From contig NZ_AP025464.1 in NCBI RefSeq assembly GCF_024347335.1, positions 558,001-622,000 of the forward strand: a stretch of 64,000 nucleotides of DNA. Reading direction: 5' to 3'. The notes beneath the pieces were generated by a model. It had not been told where the DNA came from. It worked only from the letters and a program-made list of their open reading frames with translations, and searched no databases. The translations under genes and the position numbers were made by a program. Shown here piece after piece: positions 33,985-43,609 of this stretch (positions are counted from its first letter, which is position 1; every line of letters begins with the position of its first letter). The DNA is from Vibrio celticus (GTDB lineage: Bacteria; Pseudomonadota; Gammaproteobacteria; Enterobacterales; Vibrionaceae).

Positions 33985-35634
33985 TCACACCACAGCTTCG
34001 CCTTTCGCTTGAATGCCAGATTCTTGCTTGCCAAACCCGTATTGCTCTTTAATCTGATCAGCGACTTTTTCAGCAATCATAATGGTTGGCGCATTAGTGT
34101 TTGCCCCAATCAGTGTCGGCATAACAGAAGCATCAATGACTCTTAAGCTATTCAAACCATATACCTTGAGATCTTTATCCACCACGGCTAATGAATCACT
34201 ATTAGGTCCCATTTTACAGGTACCTACTGGGTGATACTGAGTGTCTGCACGGTTACGGATATCTTGCTCTATAGCCTCGTCATCACTAGCGTCAACCGGA
34301 TAGAAAGCATTGCCACGAATATCTTCAAACGCCGAACTCTCTAACATTTGATACTGCTTCTTCCAGCCCTTAATCATGATCTCCATGTCTTCAGGATGGC
34401 TGAAAAACGCAGGATCGATCTTAGGCGGATCATAGGGATCATTACTATTGAGCGTTACTGTGCCATGGCTCTTCGGTCGCAACAAGGTGACATGAGAGGT
34501 AAAGCCATGACTAGTATGGATTTTTCGGGCATGATCATCCACAACAGCAACGACAAATACAAACTCTAAATCAGGCACGGCGATATGATCATCAGAGCAA
34601 AGAAAGCCGATTCCCTCTGCAAAGTTACTGCTCATCTTGCCACGGCGCTCTTTGTGCCATAGCGGTAAGGCTTTGGTCATTTCAGAGGCCATTTGCAGCG
34701 AGATGCCGAAGGTTTCACGCTTTTCACTGCATTTGTACGAATGGACTAAGTCGATATGGTCTTGCAGATTCTTGCCCACTCCAGGTAATTCATGAACTTG
34801 TTCGATGCCATGTGTCTCTAATTCAGTTTGAGCACCGACACCAGACAGTAATAGCAATTGGGGAGAACCAAACGCGCCTGCAGATAAAATGACTTCTTTG
34901 TTACTCCGGATTTGATAACGTTTGCCTTTCGAGCCATATTCAACGCCAACCGCCTTCTTGCCTTCAAATAAGACCTTATGTGTGGTTGCTTTGGTAACGA
35001 CAATGAGATTCGATCGTGACAGGTTTGGGGTTAGGTAAGCCTTGGCAGCACTACACCGTTCGCCATTTAACTGTGTTACCTGCGTCGGCATTGCCCCAAA
35101 CTGAGCGACACCATTAATATCCTCGTTACGCGGGACACCTATCGACTCACAGGCTGTTAAATAGCGTTCCAACATAGGGCTTGGCGATCTAAGGTTCGCC
35201 ACATTTAAAGGGCCACCTTGACCATGAAACTCATCTTGGTGGACTTCGTTATTCTCTGCTTTTTTAAAGTAAGGCAGACACGATTCATACTTCCAGCCAG
35301 CATTGCCTAAACTTTCCCATGTATCGTAGTCATAGCGATGTCCACGGGCGTACATCATGGCATTGATAGAACTGGAGCCACCGAGAGTCTTGCCCCTCGG
35401 TTGATAGCCCTTCCTACCATTTAAACCCGGCTGTTCGACTGTCTCGAAAGCCCAGTTATTGAGCTTGGTCGGCATCATAGCCACAACGCCAACCGGCGTA
35501 TGAATAAATGGGCTCGTATCTTTACCGCCAGCTTCTAACAAGCAAACCGTCACATTAGGGTCTTCCGACAATCGAGAAGCCATCACACAACCAGCCGAAC
35601 CGCCACCTACGATGATAAAGTCATAGTTATCCAT
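33985..35634 (-). CDS. GMC-family FAD-dependent alcohol (choline-type) dehydrogenase
   Basis: 549 residues. FAD-binding motif IVGGGSAGC at the N-terminus, GMC signature RGKTLGGSSSINAMMY, the second signature GAFGSPQLLLLSGVG and the catalytic histidine in YHPVGTCKMG near the C-terminus. Family members oxidise choline or medium-chain alcohols (AlkJ). Its ATG overlaps the end of the acyl-CoA ligase gene by eight bases, so alcohol oxidation followed by CoA activation of the acid is the likely joint role. No glycine betaine genes are adjacent, which argues against choline. Confidence 0.85.
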   Translation of the reverse strand: MDNYDFIIVGGGSAGCVMASRLSEDPNVTVCLLEAGGKDTSPFIHTPVGVVAMMPTKLNNWAFETVEQPGLNGRKGYQPRGKTLGGSSSINAMMYARGHRYDYDTWESLGNAGWKYESCLPYFKKAENNEVHQDEFHGQGGPLNVANLRSPSPMLERYLTACESIGVPRNEDINGVAQFGAMPTQVTQLNGERCSAAKAYLTPNLSRSNLIVVTKATTHKVLFEGKKAVGVEYGSKGKRYQIRSNKEVILSAGAFGSPQLLLLSGVGAQTELETHGIEQVHELPGVGKNLQDHIDLVHSYKCSEKRETFGISLQMASEMTKALPLWHKERRGKMSSNFAEGIGFLCSDDHIAVPDLEFVFVVAVVDDHARKIHTSHGFTSHVTLLRPKSHGTVTLNSNDPYDPPKIDPAFFSHPEDMEIMIKGWKKQYQMLESSAFEDIRGNAFYPVDASDDEAIEQDIRNRADTQYHPVGTCKMGPNSDSLAVVDKDLKVYGLNSLRVIDASVMPTLIGANTNAPTIMIAEKVADQIKEQYGFGKQESGIQAKGEAVV

Positions 35635-37213
35635 TGATTGCCTCCGCAACTTCTAAAGGGTGTAGCTCTCGTTTTAAGACTTTTCCGGTAGCAGTCATGG
35701 GTAAGGCGCTACGAATAAACACCTTACGCGGGTATTTGTAGTCGGCGAGTTGCTCACGACACCAAGCCATCAAAGATTTGCTATCACACTGAGTATGCTC
35801 GTGAAGTACAACATGGGCGTGAATCTCTTCACCCAACTGCTCATGGTGCTCGCCCACCACCGCCACCATCTCCACATCAGGGTGACACATCAATACTTCT
35901 TCAATTTCTCGTGGATAAACGTTGTAACCACCACGGATGATCATGTCTTTAACACGATCAACAATAAACAAGTTACCGTGCTCATCGACGCGTCCGATGT
36001 CACCCGTTAAAAACCAGCCGTCTCTGATCGCTTCTGCCGTTGCTTCAGGTCGTTGATAATAACCTTTCATGACACTTGGGCTTTTAATGCAGACTTCTCC
36101 CAAATCCCCCATAGCGACTGAGTTGCCTTGTATCTCAGTAATCTTAATGAGGTGGCCACATAAAGGCTGACCCACACTGCCCGTCAAACGATCGCCATCA
36201 ATATGGTTAAAGGTCGCAACCGGCGCCGTTTCTGAGAGCCCATACCCTTCTAAGACTGGTAATTCGAAACGAGATTCAAACTGTCGAATAACCTCAAGTG
36301 GCATCGAAGCACCACCAGACACACCAAGCCTCAAGCTGTGTTTGACTTGCTCTGAGCGCTCTAAAGACCCTTCTCCAGCTTTTAGAAGCGCAATATACAT
36401 CGTAGGAACGCCCGCAAACACACTGACTTTATGGTTAATGATCTGCTCGATCACCAAGGACGGCTCAAAGCGCGGAATCAACACCATGGTAGAGCCCGTT
36501 AACACGCTCGCGTTCATCATCACGGTTTGGCCAAAACTGTGGAATAGAGGAAGTGTGGCCATTGTGGTATCGCTATATTCCAATCTCATAAGATACTGCG
36601 AAGACATCGCATTGGTTTGCATGTTGGTGTGGGAAAGCTCAGCCCCTTTTGGCTGCCCAGTCGTACCAGAGGTATAAAGGATCACAGCAGTATCATCGCC
36701 ATGACAAGCCACAGATTCAAAAGGAGTCAAAGGTTGTGCTAACCAATCAGCTATTGATTCATGCTGCTCATGGTTTTCTGAAAGCAAGGATGTTGCGCCG
36801 TTTGGTATTGGCATAGACACGAAATGTTCGCAGTTATCGGCCTGTACAAAACCTTGTAATCCATAGCGTCCGATAGGTAACTCTTCACTGCCCTCAAAGC
36901 ATAAATAAGCTTTCGCATCTGAATCATTAAGGTGATAAGCGATCTCTCTGGCCTTGAATAACACATTCAAAGGCACCACCACACAGCCCGCTTTTAGAAT
37001 CCCGTAATAAGCGATTGGAAAATACGTGACGTTCGGACACGACAGCGCGACCTTATCTCCCTTTTTTAACCCGAGCCTTTTAAGGTTCGCGGCCACGTTT
37101 CCAGAAAGTTGTTCTAACTGAGAAAAGCTGACTTCATCCGATCCCATACGCAGAGCGGCTTTAGTTGGAAAAAGCGAAGCGCTGCGCTCCAAGTTAACAG
37201 CAAGATTGTGCAT
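35627..37213 (-). CDS. AMP-forming acyl-CoA ligase (FadD/AlkK type)
   Basis: 528 residues from the ATG at 37213, which has AAGGAG seven bases upstream; the frame is open another 33 codons but without ribosome-binding site. ANL-family motifs: ILYTSGTTGQPKGAELSH (A3, about 170), YGLSETAP (A5), GWFLTGDIG (A7), IIRGGYNVYPREIEE (A8) and the acylating lysine in TATGKVLKREL (A10). It activates a fatty or aromatic acid to its CoA ester. First gene of a two-gene operon with the GMC dehydrogenase. Confidence 0.88.
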   Translation of the reverse strand: MHNLAVNLERSASLFPTKAALRMGSDEVSFSQLEQLSGNVAANLKRLGLKKGDKVALSCPNVTYFPIAYYGILKAGCVVVPLNVLFKAREIAYHLNDSDAKAYLCFEGSEELPIGRYGLQGFVQADNCEHFVSMPIPNGATSLLSENHEQHESIADWLAQPLTPFESVACHGDDTAVILYTSGTTGQPKGAELSHTNMQTNAMSSQYLMRLEYSDTTMATLPLFHSFGQTVMMNASVLTGSTMVLIPRFEPSLVIEQIINHKVSVFAGVPTMYIALLKAGEGSLERSEQVKHSLRLGVSGGASMPLEVIRQFESRFELPVLEGYGLSETAPVATFNHIDGDRLTGSVGQPLCGHLIKITEIQGNSVAMGDLGEVCIKSPSVMKGYYQRPEATAEAIRDGWFLTGDIGRVDEHGNLFIVDRVKDMIIRGGYNVYPREIEEVLMCHPDVEMVAVVGEHHEQLGEEIHAHVVLHEHTQCDSKSLMAWCREQLADYKYPRKVFIRSALPMTATGKVLKRELHPLEVAEAING

Positions 37214-37602
37214 CCATGATCTCCTTATTCGGCTTGACCTTGCGGTCACATTCGCCTTAGACGTTTTAATCGTTGTAATAAGTGTTGTCTTTGTTGCTAT
37301 CAGAGCCTGCACATTGGCGTGTCATGTAGGTAAGAATACTTATTGAGCAAAATAGTAGGTATCGAGCAAAATGTTTAAGATGTTCCAATATGCAACCCAT
37401 CAAATTACAACATTTTGATAACATTTCGAACAGGTTTCAAAAAGACAAAAACCGGTGATATTCGGACGCAGCTCTATCAGGCCTTGTAAAACCTTGGACA
37501 CATAAAGCAAAAGTTTGAACAAGCTTGGAAAAGTGAGAACAGGCGACAAGCGTAAATGTTAAGAGTTCGGTTAAGATGGGAATATTCAACAAGAGGCATC
37601 CT
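37214..37602. other. Divergent promoter region, acyl-CoA ligase / AraC regulator
   Basis: Contains a direct repeat that may be the regulator site (37345-37372) and AT-rich promoter-like sequence. No further gene. Confidence 0.5.
37345..37372. promoter_or_regulatory. Direct repeat GAGCAAAAT, candidate AraC-type operator
   Basis: GAGCAAAAT occurs at 37345-37353 and again at 37364-37372, 19 bp apart start to start and thus on nearly the same face of the helix. AraC-family proteins bind direct repeats spaced in this way. It lies between the ligase/GMC operon and its divergent AraC gene. Confidence 0.5.
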
Positions 37603-38628
37603 ATGGAATACACCGCAGTCTACGAACCCGATATGCAAGCATTCGGTATTCTTGATCTTCAATTACTGCATCGCTATATGTCACCCGCCCTCAATATCGA
37701 AGCATTATTGGAAGGCAGTAACATTGATGCTCTGCAACTCAACACGCCAGACACCCACATTACCTTGGCGCAAAAGTTGGCGGTGTTCAGTAACGCATTG
37801 GCGAATACTGATGAAGGCGGTTTAGGGTTAAGAGTCGGCCAACAAGCACGGTTTAGCGACTTTGGTGTTCTAGGTTATGCAGTATTCAGTAGTGAAACGC
37901 TTTTAGATGCTTTGTTGATCGGATTTAAATATCTGCAGCTTGCCGGTCCTGTACTTAGAAAAACGATGTCAGTAAAAGATAACGTTGGATACTTTAGAGC
38001 CGAGCAGCTGATCGACTTGGACTCGCTGCTGCCATTTTGTTGCGAATATTGGTTCACCGCAATTCAAAGCCTGTGTGAAGAAGTACTACAACAACCATTC
38101 CCATCCCAAGTGATCCGCTTCCCTTACCCGAAGCCAGAATACGGCGACCTCTACACAGAGATTTTCCGTTGCCCTGTTGAATTCAATAGTGATCGCCTTG
38201 AATGGCAGTTTGATGCAACAAGTTTGTACTCGCCTCTTCCTACCGCCAATACCATCACGCTGCAGATGTGTCTGAAATCGTGTGACGACATGTTGGCAAA
38301 AGTCAGTGCGTCCACCAGCCTAAAAGAAAAAGTCTCTCAAATGCTACTAGAGAGACCTGGATGTTACCCTTCGATAGAATCTATTTCATCAGAATTGGGG
38401 ATGTCTTCTCGAACTCTGCGTCGTCACCTGAAAGCAGCGGATACGAGCTACCAGAAGATACTGGATCATGTTCGCTTTCATCTTTCCCGGCACTATCTTT
38501 CTTCAACTCGAATGAGTATTGAAGAGATATCTGAGCGCGTTGGGTTTTCAGACAGCGCTAACTTTCGACATGCCTTTCGTAAGTGGAGTGGAAGCTCGCC
38601 CAGACAATACCGAAAAGAAGTGGTCTAA
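37603..38628 (+). CDS. AraC-family regulator with OruR/ArgR-type N-terminal domain
   Basis: 341 residues from the ATG at 37603 (AAGAGG upstream). The N-terminal ~200 residues follow the arabinose_bd pattern (PF12625) with GLRVGQQARFSDFGVLGYAVFSS at the usual place; the C-terminal helix-turn-helix pair has ISSELGMSSRTLRRHL and ISERVGFSDSANFRHAFRKWSG, then SPRQYR. Regulators of this kind often control catabolic operons next to them. Here the divergent ligase/GMC operon is the obvious target. Effector unknown. Confidence 0.86.
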   Translation: MEYTAVYEPDMQAFGILDLQLLHRYMSPALNIEALLEGSNIDALQLNTPDTHITLAQKLAVFSNALANTDEGGLGLRVGQQARFSDFGVLGYAVFSSETLLDALLIGFKYLQLAGPVLRKTMSVKDNVGYFRAEQLIDLDSLLPFCCEYWFTAIQSLCEEVLQQPFPSQVIRFPYPKPEYGDLYTEIFRCPVEFNSDRLEWQFDATSLYSPLPTANTITLQMCLKSCDDMLAKVSASTSLKEKVSQMLLERPGCYPSIESISSELGMSSRTLRRHLKAADTSYQKILDHVRFHLSRHYLSSTRMSIEEISERVGFSDSANFRHAFRKWSGSSPRQYRKEVV

Positions 38629-38897
38629 CACGATTAAACGCCCTAAATTAAAATCTGATGAATACAACGAACCTCTCTCCGTCTTTCAAATTAAATAGTC
38701 GTTTGAACAACGCTTTATCGGCTATTTAACCGCAGAAAATATCGCGAAAACATGAAATATCACAACGGTATTTTAGCTAACAAACACGATAAATTTCTTT
38801 TATCTTAACGACCATTTTTATTCGTTTTACCCAATTCAGTTTCTCCCCCATAGTCGCGGAAAATTCATCGTTTCTTTCACTATCAGAGGCTCCTGCA

Positions 38898-40049
38898 TTG
38901 GACAACATCCAACCAACAACTCGCATAACTGTTCCTGTTATTGCATTGTCTTTTTACGCGATAACTTCAGGCTACTTAATGAGTTCATTACCATTAATGC
39001 TGTCTGAGTATGGCTTAGACAAAGATCTATCGAGTTGGTTGGCGAGTGCCTTTTATGCAGGTCTTCTAGCGGGTACGTTATTGATTGAACGCGCCATCGC
39101 TCGTATTGGTCATAAAGACGCATTCGTGGTGGCACTGAGCGCATTCATTGCAACGATCCTTGTATTGCCATTGATCCCACATCAAGCGGTATGGCTATTG
39201 GCTCGTTTTGTTGCTGGTGTTGCGGTAGCGGGCATCTTCGTAATTGTTGAATCTTGGCTAATGAGCGGTGATGAATCTCAGCGTGCGAAACGTTTAGGGG
39301 TTTACATGTGTTCGCTATACGGCGGATCTGCCGTTGGTCAACTTGGCATTGGATACCTTGGTATTACAGGCGGCGTGCCTTTCATTGCAATGTTCACCTT
39401 GTTGTTTGGTGCAATCATTGTGTTGATGTACGGACAAGCGACAGCACCACAAATTCACGATGCTAAGTCTTTATCACTGAAGCAAATCAGCAAACTGAGC
39501 CACAGCGCACTAATTGGTTGTATTGTATCGGGGCTAACACTTGGTTCTATTTATGGCTTGATGCCTGTAGAACTGGCTCAGCGCAACATCGCACACCAAG
39601 ATATTGGTGGTTTGATGGCGTTAGTAATTATGGGTGGTATGGCTGTTCAGCCGATGGTGACATGGTTATCTCACCACATAGGACAAGTGTTATTAATGGC
39701 TCTGTTCAGCTTACTAGGGGTTGCAAGCATTGGTGTACTAACGATAAACCATGATTTCTACGTACTAGGCATGAGCCTATTCGTACTGGGCATGGCAACA
39801 TTCGCACTTTACCCAATTGCGATTAACTTAGGTTGTCGTAACTTAGACCCAAGCTATCTGGTGTCAGTGACTCAGGTTATGCTGTTGTGTTACAGCATCG
39901 GTTCAGTCGCAGGGCCATTAGTTGCAGATAGCTTTATGGACTCTCAAGCAGGACTATTTACTTACCTGTTTGCGTCTCTGCTAGCGACAACGATTTACAT
40001 GTTAATCGCAAGTCTAAAGCGTTCTCCTCTACAGATTGCTGGCGAGTGA
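38898..40049 (+). CDS. MFS transporter, YcaD-like
   Basis: 383 residues with twelve hydrophobic helices. Start codon is TTG at 38898, preceded by AGAGG. Helices 2-3 carry the MFS loop (LIERAIARIGHKDAF) and helix 4-5 has VESWLMSGDESQRAKRLG, a pattern of the YcaD subgroup. Substrate unknown. It is a single gene closed by a terminator; about 270 bp of non-coding DNA separate it from the AraC gene upstream on the same strand, so cotranscription is unlikely. Confidence 0.82.
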   Translation: MDNIQPTTRITVPVIALSFYAITSGYLMSSLPLMLSEYGLDKDLSSWLASAFYAGLLAGTLLIERAIARIGHKDAFVVALSAFIATILVLPLIPHQAVWLLARFVAGVAVAGIFVIVESWLMSGDESQRAKRLGVYMCSLYGGSAVGQLGIGYLGITGGVPFIAMFTLLFGAIIVLMYGQATAPQIHDAKSLSLKQISKLSHSALIGCIVSGLTLGSIYGLMPVELAQRNIAHQDIGGLMALVIMGGMAVQPMVTWLSHHIGQVLLMALFSLLGVASIGVLTINHDFYVLGMSLFVLGMATFALYPIAINLGCRNLDPSYLVSVTQVMLLCYSIGSVAGPLVADSFMDSQAGLFTYLFASLLATTIYMLIASLKRSPLQIAGE

Positions 40050-40079
40050 TATAGCAAGTTCATTAGATAGAGAATAGTG

Positions 40080-40122
40080 GGGCTCTTCGTGATGACTAAT
40101 CGTCTAAATGAAGCGCCCTTTT
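40080..40122 (+). terminator. Terminator after the MFS gene
   Basis: Stem GGGC-CTTC/GAAG-GCCC with one mismatch, a 21-base loop and four T. Confidence 0.6.
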
Positions 40123-40168
40123 CTTTAACTGTAATAATGCGGAGAAATATAAAACCAGCGAACAGTGT

Positions 40169-40504
40169 TTAAGGTTGGAACACGTAACCTTCACCCGTTA
40201 TCGTCATGATCAGCCCATCACCAAACAAAGACCGAATTTCCGATATGGCGACGATCACAGAAGAATTGGTGACTTTCTCACTTTCCCAGCCAATCTTCTT
40301 TAATTGACCAACACTGAACAATTCACCTCGATGTCGATTCATAAATAAAATGATCTTTCGGTATGCCAAAGGCATGGTAGCCAGTACGTAGCCATTCTCT
40401 ACATTGCGAATAAGTTTGGTGTTGAGTTCAACAATTTTACCGTTTAATTCAAGTATTACGTTGTTTTCAGAGTGGTTCGTTTCTATTCCAGGATAAGAGT
40501 CCAT
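40169..40504 (-). CDS. Small winged-helix (ToxR/OmpR-type) DNA-binding protein A
   Basis: 111 residues, essentially a lone winged-helix domain of the Trans_reg_C type: helix 1 AYRKIILFMNRHRGELFSVGQL, recognition helix SSVIVAISEIRSLFG and wing MTITGEGYVFQP, quoted in pieces. There is no receiver domain and no membrane segment, unlike OmpR- or ToxR-class regulators of full length. It is a paralogue of the gene at 40681-41010 on the same strand. GGGAATT precedes the ATG. Target genes unknown; the AraC/MATE pair next door is a candidate. Confidence 0.72.
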   Translation of the reverse strand: MDSYPGIETNHSENNVILELNGKIVELNTKLIRNVENGYVLATMPLAYRKIILFMNRHRGELFSVGQLKKIGWESEKVTNSSVIVAISEIRSLFGDGLIMTITGEGYVFQP

Positions 40505-40680
40505 TTTTAGATAATTCCCTTACTATATAGCCAGCGACAATGTCAGATTTGTTCGTATTTATATAACGTCGCTTATATGTGGACGTTTTAGATTTGACGA
40601 TAATCAATGGAATTTGTACGGTAAAGAGATTAAATTTTTATTATTAAAATATTAATAGGATATCAATAGGAGATTATTTA

Positions 40681-41010
40681 TCACTCCATAACATACCCTT
40701 CGTTGGAAACGGTTTGTATACAACGGCAGTCGAGAATCCTTCGTATCTCGTAAATAGCCACCAATACAGACGCACATGTCACAGCTTTACCAGCCCAGCC
40801 TACGCTCTTCAATATTTGCTTGCTAACTACTTGACCTCTGTTCAGGTAAAGATAGAAAAGCACTTTACGATGAGGCTCAGAAAGCGTTCCTATTATTGAA
40901 CCACAGCCCTGTTTTCGAACAATTTTTGTGCCTGATTGAAACTCTTTACTATTTAAAATGAGCTTTGATGGAAGAACAAAATCATCCACCTCGCCGATAT
41001 CTTGTTGCAT
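40681..41010 (-). CDS. Small winged-helix (ToxR/OmpR-type) DNA-binding protein B
   Basis: 109 residues, again a stand-alone winged helix: PHRKVLFYLYLNRGQVVSK, then VTCASVLVAIYEIRRIL as recognition helix and TVSNEGYVME as wing. The N-terminal ~40 residues are not conserved with paralogue A. AGGGTGAGG precedes the ATG. It is separated from paralogue A by 176 bp, so each may have its own promoter. Five cysteines in a short protein are notable and might allow redox or metal control; this is speculation. Confidence 0.72.
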   Translation of the reverse strand: MQQDIGEVDDFVLPSKLILNSKEFQSGTKIVRKQGCGSIIGTLSEPHRKVLFYLYLNRGQVVSKQILKSVGWAGKAVTCASVLVAIYEIRRILDCRCIQTVSNEGYVME

Positions 41011-41158
41011 TTATACCTCACCCTGCATATGCAGTCGTGCTTTTAGATGTTTCTGATAGTACCGAATAGGGCAAAAATACTAAATTGATAGATAGCTCAA
41101 TACAGTAATATTACTGCAAAGTTTGATCTTGCGTAATTGATCGAGGAAATAAGCATGG

Positions 41159-42052
41159 CTAACCGGGCAGTCGATGACTCTTTCGATATTGACTAGGTGA
41201 CAGACCGAAATGCTTTTTGAAACGATGTGAGAAGTTATATGGGTCTTTATAGCCTAGACGATTGGCTATCATCGACACCGACCAATCTTGCTGCTTCAAC
41301 AAACTGGTGGCTTTATCCATTCTCAACTGAATCAATTTGCTGCGTGGTGATAGGTCGAATAGCGTCTTGGTGACTCGATTAAGTTGCTCTTCGCTGATAA
41401 ACACCCTTTGTGCCATGCCAGCGACGGTCCATGGTTGGTGCAGACTGCTTTCAATCTCATTATAGAGTGCTTGAACACGTGCAGTAGTACTGGTCGACTT
41501 AGGCTCAAATCCCGTCAATGTTCGGATAATTTCACTCAAGAGTAACTTACGGTAACTGGCTCGACCGCCTATCTCAAAGTAAACCAAGTTCATTAATGAC
41601 CAGATCTGCTCACACTCTCCGAACGGCACAATCCCCTGACCTAAACTTGCTATGTGCTGCCATTGCTGCGTATCGGGCGTCAGCATCCACGCCATTTTCC
41701 AATAATTATATTGAGGATCAAGTTCAAAACGAAATGGGGTTTCAGCAGGAAGAACCACCAGCGTATAAGGTGTAATCTCTTGTACCGATGTTGCGGTTGT
41801 TAGAATACCGCCACCTTCCATAGTGAAAATCAACGTATGAACATTAACGGATTCTCGCTCAACCCAATAACCATCATATAGCTTCGCCATACCTCCCATG
41901 TAGACACCAAAGCTTTTCATCTCTGGAATATCTTCAACGGTCAAAAAACGTTCTTTGCACTGTTCAGCGAGAAAAACATCATCGTGCCAAGTTGATTTTG
42001 GTCTCATTGAATCAATGACAGATTCGCACAGGTTTTGTTGTTTTTTAAACAT
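41159..42052 (-). CDS. AraC-family regulator, divergent to MATE gene 2
   Basis: 297 residues. The N-terminal part resembles a cupin-type sensor (VNVHTLIFTMEGGGILTT, VVLPAETPFRF), and the C-terminal ~100 residues are the AraC DNA-binding domain with IANRLGYKDPYNFSHRFKKHF and LSPSQYRKS. Only 50 bp separate it from the divergent MATE gene, so their promoters overlap and the protein very likely controls both. It parallels the pair at 22665-25098. Confidence 0.88.
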   Translation of the reverse strand: MFKKQQNLCESVIDSMRPKSTWHDDVFLAEQCKERFLTVEDIPEMKSFGVYMGGMAKLYDGYWVERESVNVHTLIFTMEGGGILTTATSVQEITPYTLVVLPAETPFRFELDPQYNYWKMAWMLTPDTQQWQHIASLGQGIVPFGECEQIWSLMNLVYFEIGGRASYRKLLLSEIIRTLTGFEPKSTSTTARVQALYNEIESSLHQPWTVAGMAQRVFISEEQLNRVTKTLFDLSPRSKLIQLRMDKATSLLKQQDWSVSMIANRLGYKDPYNFSHRFKKHFGLSPSQYRKSHRLPG

Positions 42053-42102
42053 GTTGTTACTTCGCTCAAATCACTATAGTTCTGCCATAAATCGGAGAGC
42101 TT

Positions 42103-43500
42103 ATGACAACTAACATCAACCCTAACTCATCTATGAATAACAAGCCAGAGAGCATATTACCTCGTATCGTTAAACTTGGTTTACCTGTTGCTTTACAAAG
42201 TGCGCTTGTCGCTATTCTTGCCCTTGCTGACGTATTAATGGTCAGTGACTATGGTATGGAAGCAGCTGCGGCTGTGGGAATTGCATCAAAATGGCACTTC
42301 GTTGCTATTATGATTATGGCAGGGTTGGCTTCAGCAAACGGTACATTAGTCGCTCAATATTGGGGAAAGAATGACCGAAAAAGCGCACGAACGGTATCAT
42401 CTATCGCGATGGTGTTTGGCCTAAAAGTTCTATTGCCTGTGACTGCAATCATCACTCTTGGTTCTCAGTTTTTAATGATGTTGCAAACCAGCGATCAAAC
42501 CGTGATTAAGCTTGGCGCGACTTACCTTTGGTATGGATTCCCTGTTCTACTTCTGACTCACATTGTTGTCGTAGTAGAAGCAAGCATGCGCTCATCAGGT
42601 GACACCGTAACTCCATTATTGCTTGGTGCGGTGACAATTGCCCTCAACATCGCACTTAACTTCGTGCTCATCAAAGGTGCCTTCGGTATTCCAGCGATGG
42701 GTGTTGCAGGTGCGGCATTAGCAACAACTTTAGCGCGCTTGATTCAAGTGGGTTTGATGTATGGCTACATGCGTATGCGTAACCACTGGCTGTTAACGAC
42801 ACCGAGTTCACCACATCGCCCGTCGCTTTGGTTGTCTTACCGTCGTATTGCGCTACCACTTACTATGAATGCCGTTTTATGGGCAATGGGTACCATGGCA
42901 TACCAAATGATCTTTGGTCACATGGGCACAACAGAACTCGCAGTCTTCTCAATGCTCGCGCCGTTTGAGTCGCTGTGTTACTCGATATTCTTTGGTATCT
43001 CGGTTGCGTGTTCAGTGTTGCTTGGCCACTCACTAGGTCGTGACGAATTTGATGACGCCATGAGTATGGGTCTGACCTTCATTAAAGCCGTGGTTGGTTT
43101 TGGTGCGGTTGTAGGTTTGCTACTGTTTATGGGTAAAGAGCATGTTCTATCATGGCTAAACCTGACCACAGACGCTTTATACCCGCTTGCTTCACCAGCG
43201 ATGATGATCATGTGCTTTGCGGTTGTGATTCGTATGCTCAACATGGTAATCATTAACGGTATTATTCGTGCTGGTGGTGATAATGCGTTCTGCCTTCGCA
43301 TGGATTTCATCGCGATGTGGATGGTAGGCATTCCAGTATGTGTTTACGGCGCATTTATCGCTGGATGGGACTTCAAATACATCTATGGTCTGATGTTAGT
43401 AGAAGAAGTAGTGAAACTAGCTATCTGTTCACACCGTTACTTGAGCCGACGCTGGATCAACAACCTAACGGTTACTTATGAAGAACCACAAGCGGCGTAA
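42103..43500 (+). CDS. MATE-family efflux transporter 2
   Basis: 465 residues, about twelve helices. Motifs LVAQYWGKND, EASMRSSGDT and GIIRAGGDN correspond position by position to those of the first MATE protein, and both end with LxxEExxK...SRRWINNL-type sequence. GGAG lies before the ATG. The neighbouring divergent AraC gene is the presumed regulator. Substrate unknown. A bidirectional terminator follows. Confidence 0.9.
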   Translation: MTTNINPNSSMNNKPESILPRIVKLGLPVALQSALVAILALADVLMVSDYGMEAAAAVGIASKWHFVAIMIMAGLASANGTLVAQYWGKNDRKSARTVSSIAMVFGLKVLLPVTAIITLGSQFLMMLQTSDQTVIKLGATYLWYGFPVLLLTHIVVVVEASMRSSGDTVTPLLLGAVTIALNIALNFVLIKGAFGIPAMGVAGAALATTLARLIQVGLMYGYMRMRNHWLLTTPSSPHRPSLWLSYRRIALPLTMNAVLWAMGTMAYQMIFGHMGTTELAVFSMLAPFESLCYSIFFGISVACSVLLGHSLGRDEFDDAMSMGLTFIKAVVGFGAVVGLLLFMGKEHVLSWLNLTTDALYPLASPAMMIMCFAVVIRMLNMVIINGIIRAGGDNAFCLRMDFIAMWMVGIPVCVYGAFIAGWDFKYIYGLMLVEEVVKLAICSHRYLSRRWINNLTVTYEEPQAA

Positions 43501-43550
43501 GTTACAGTTACCTGGCTATATTCAAGCTTAGATAAATCGTATCTACATCA

Positions 43551-43578
43551 AAAAAGGTCTGAGAAATCAGACCTTTTT
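43551..43578. terminator. Bidirectional terminator after MATE gene 2
   Basis: Perfect 12-bp stem AAAAAGGTCTGA/TCAGACCTTTTT with loop GAAA, serving MATE gene 2 and the convergent ygbA. Confidence 0.92.
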
Positions 43579-43609
43579 CGTTTCTTTAGAAATTACTTTC
43601 AAGCGCCAC

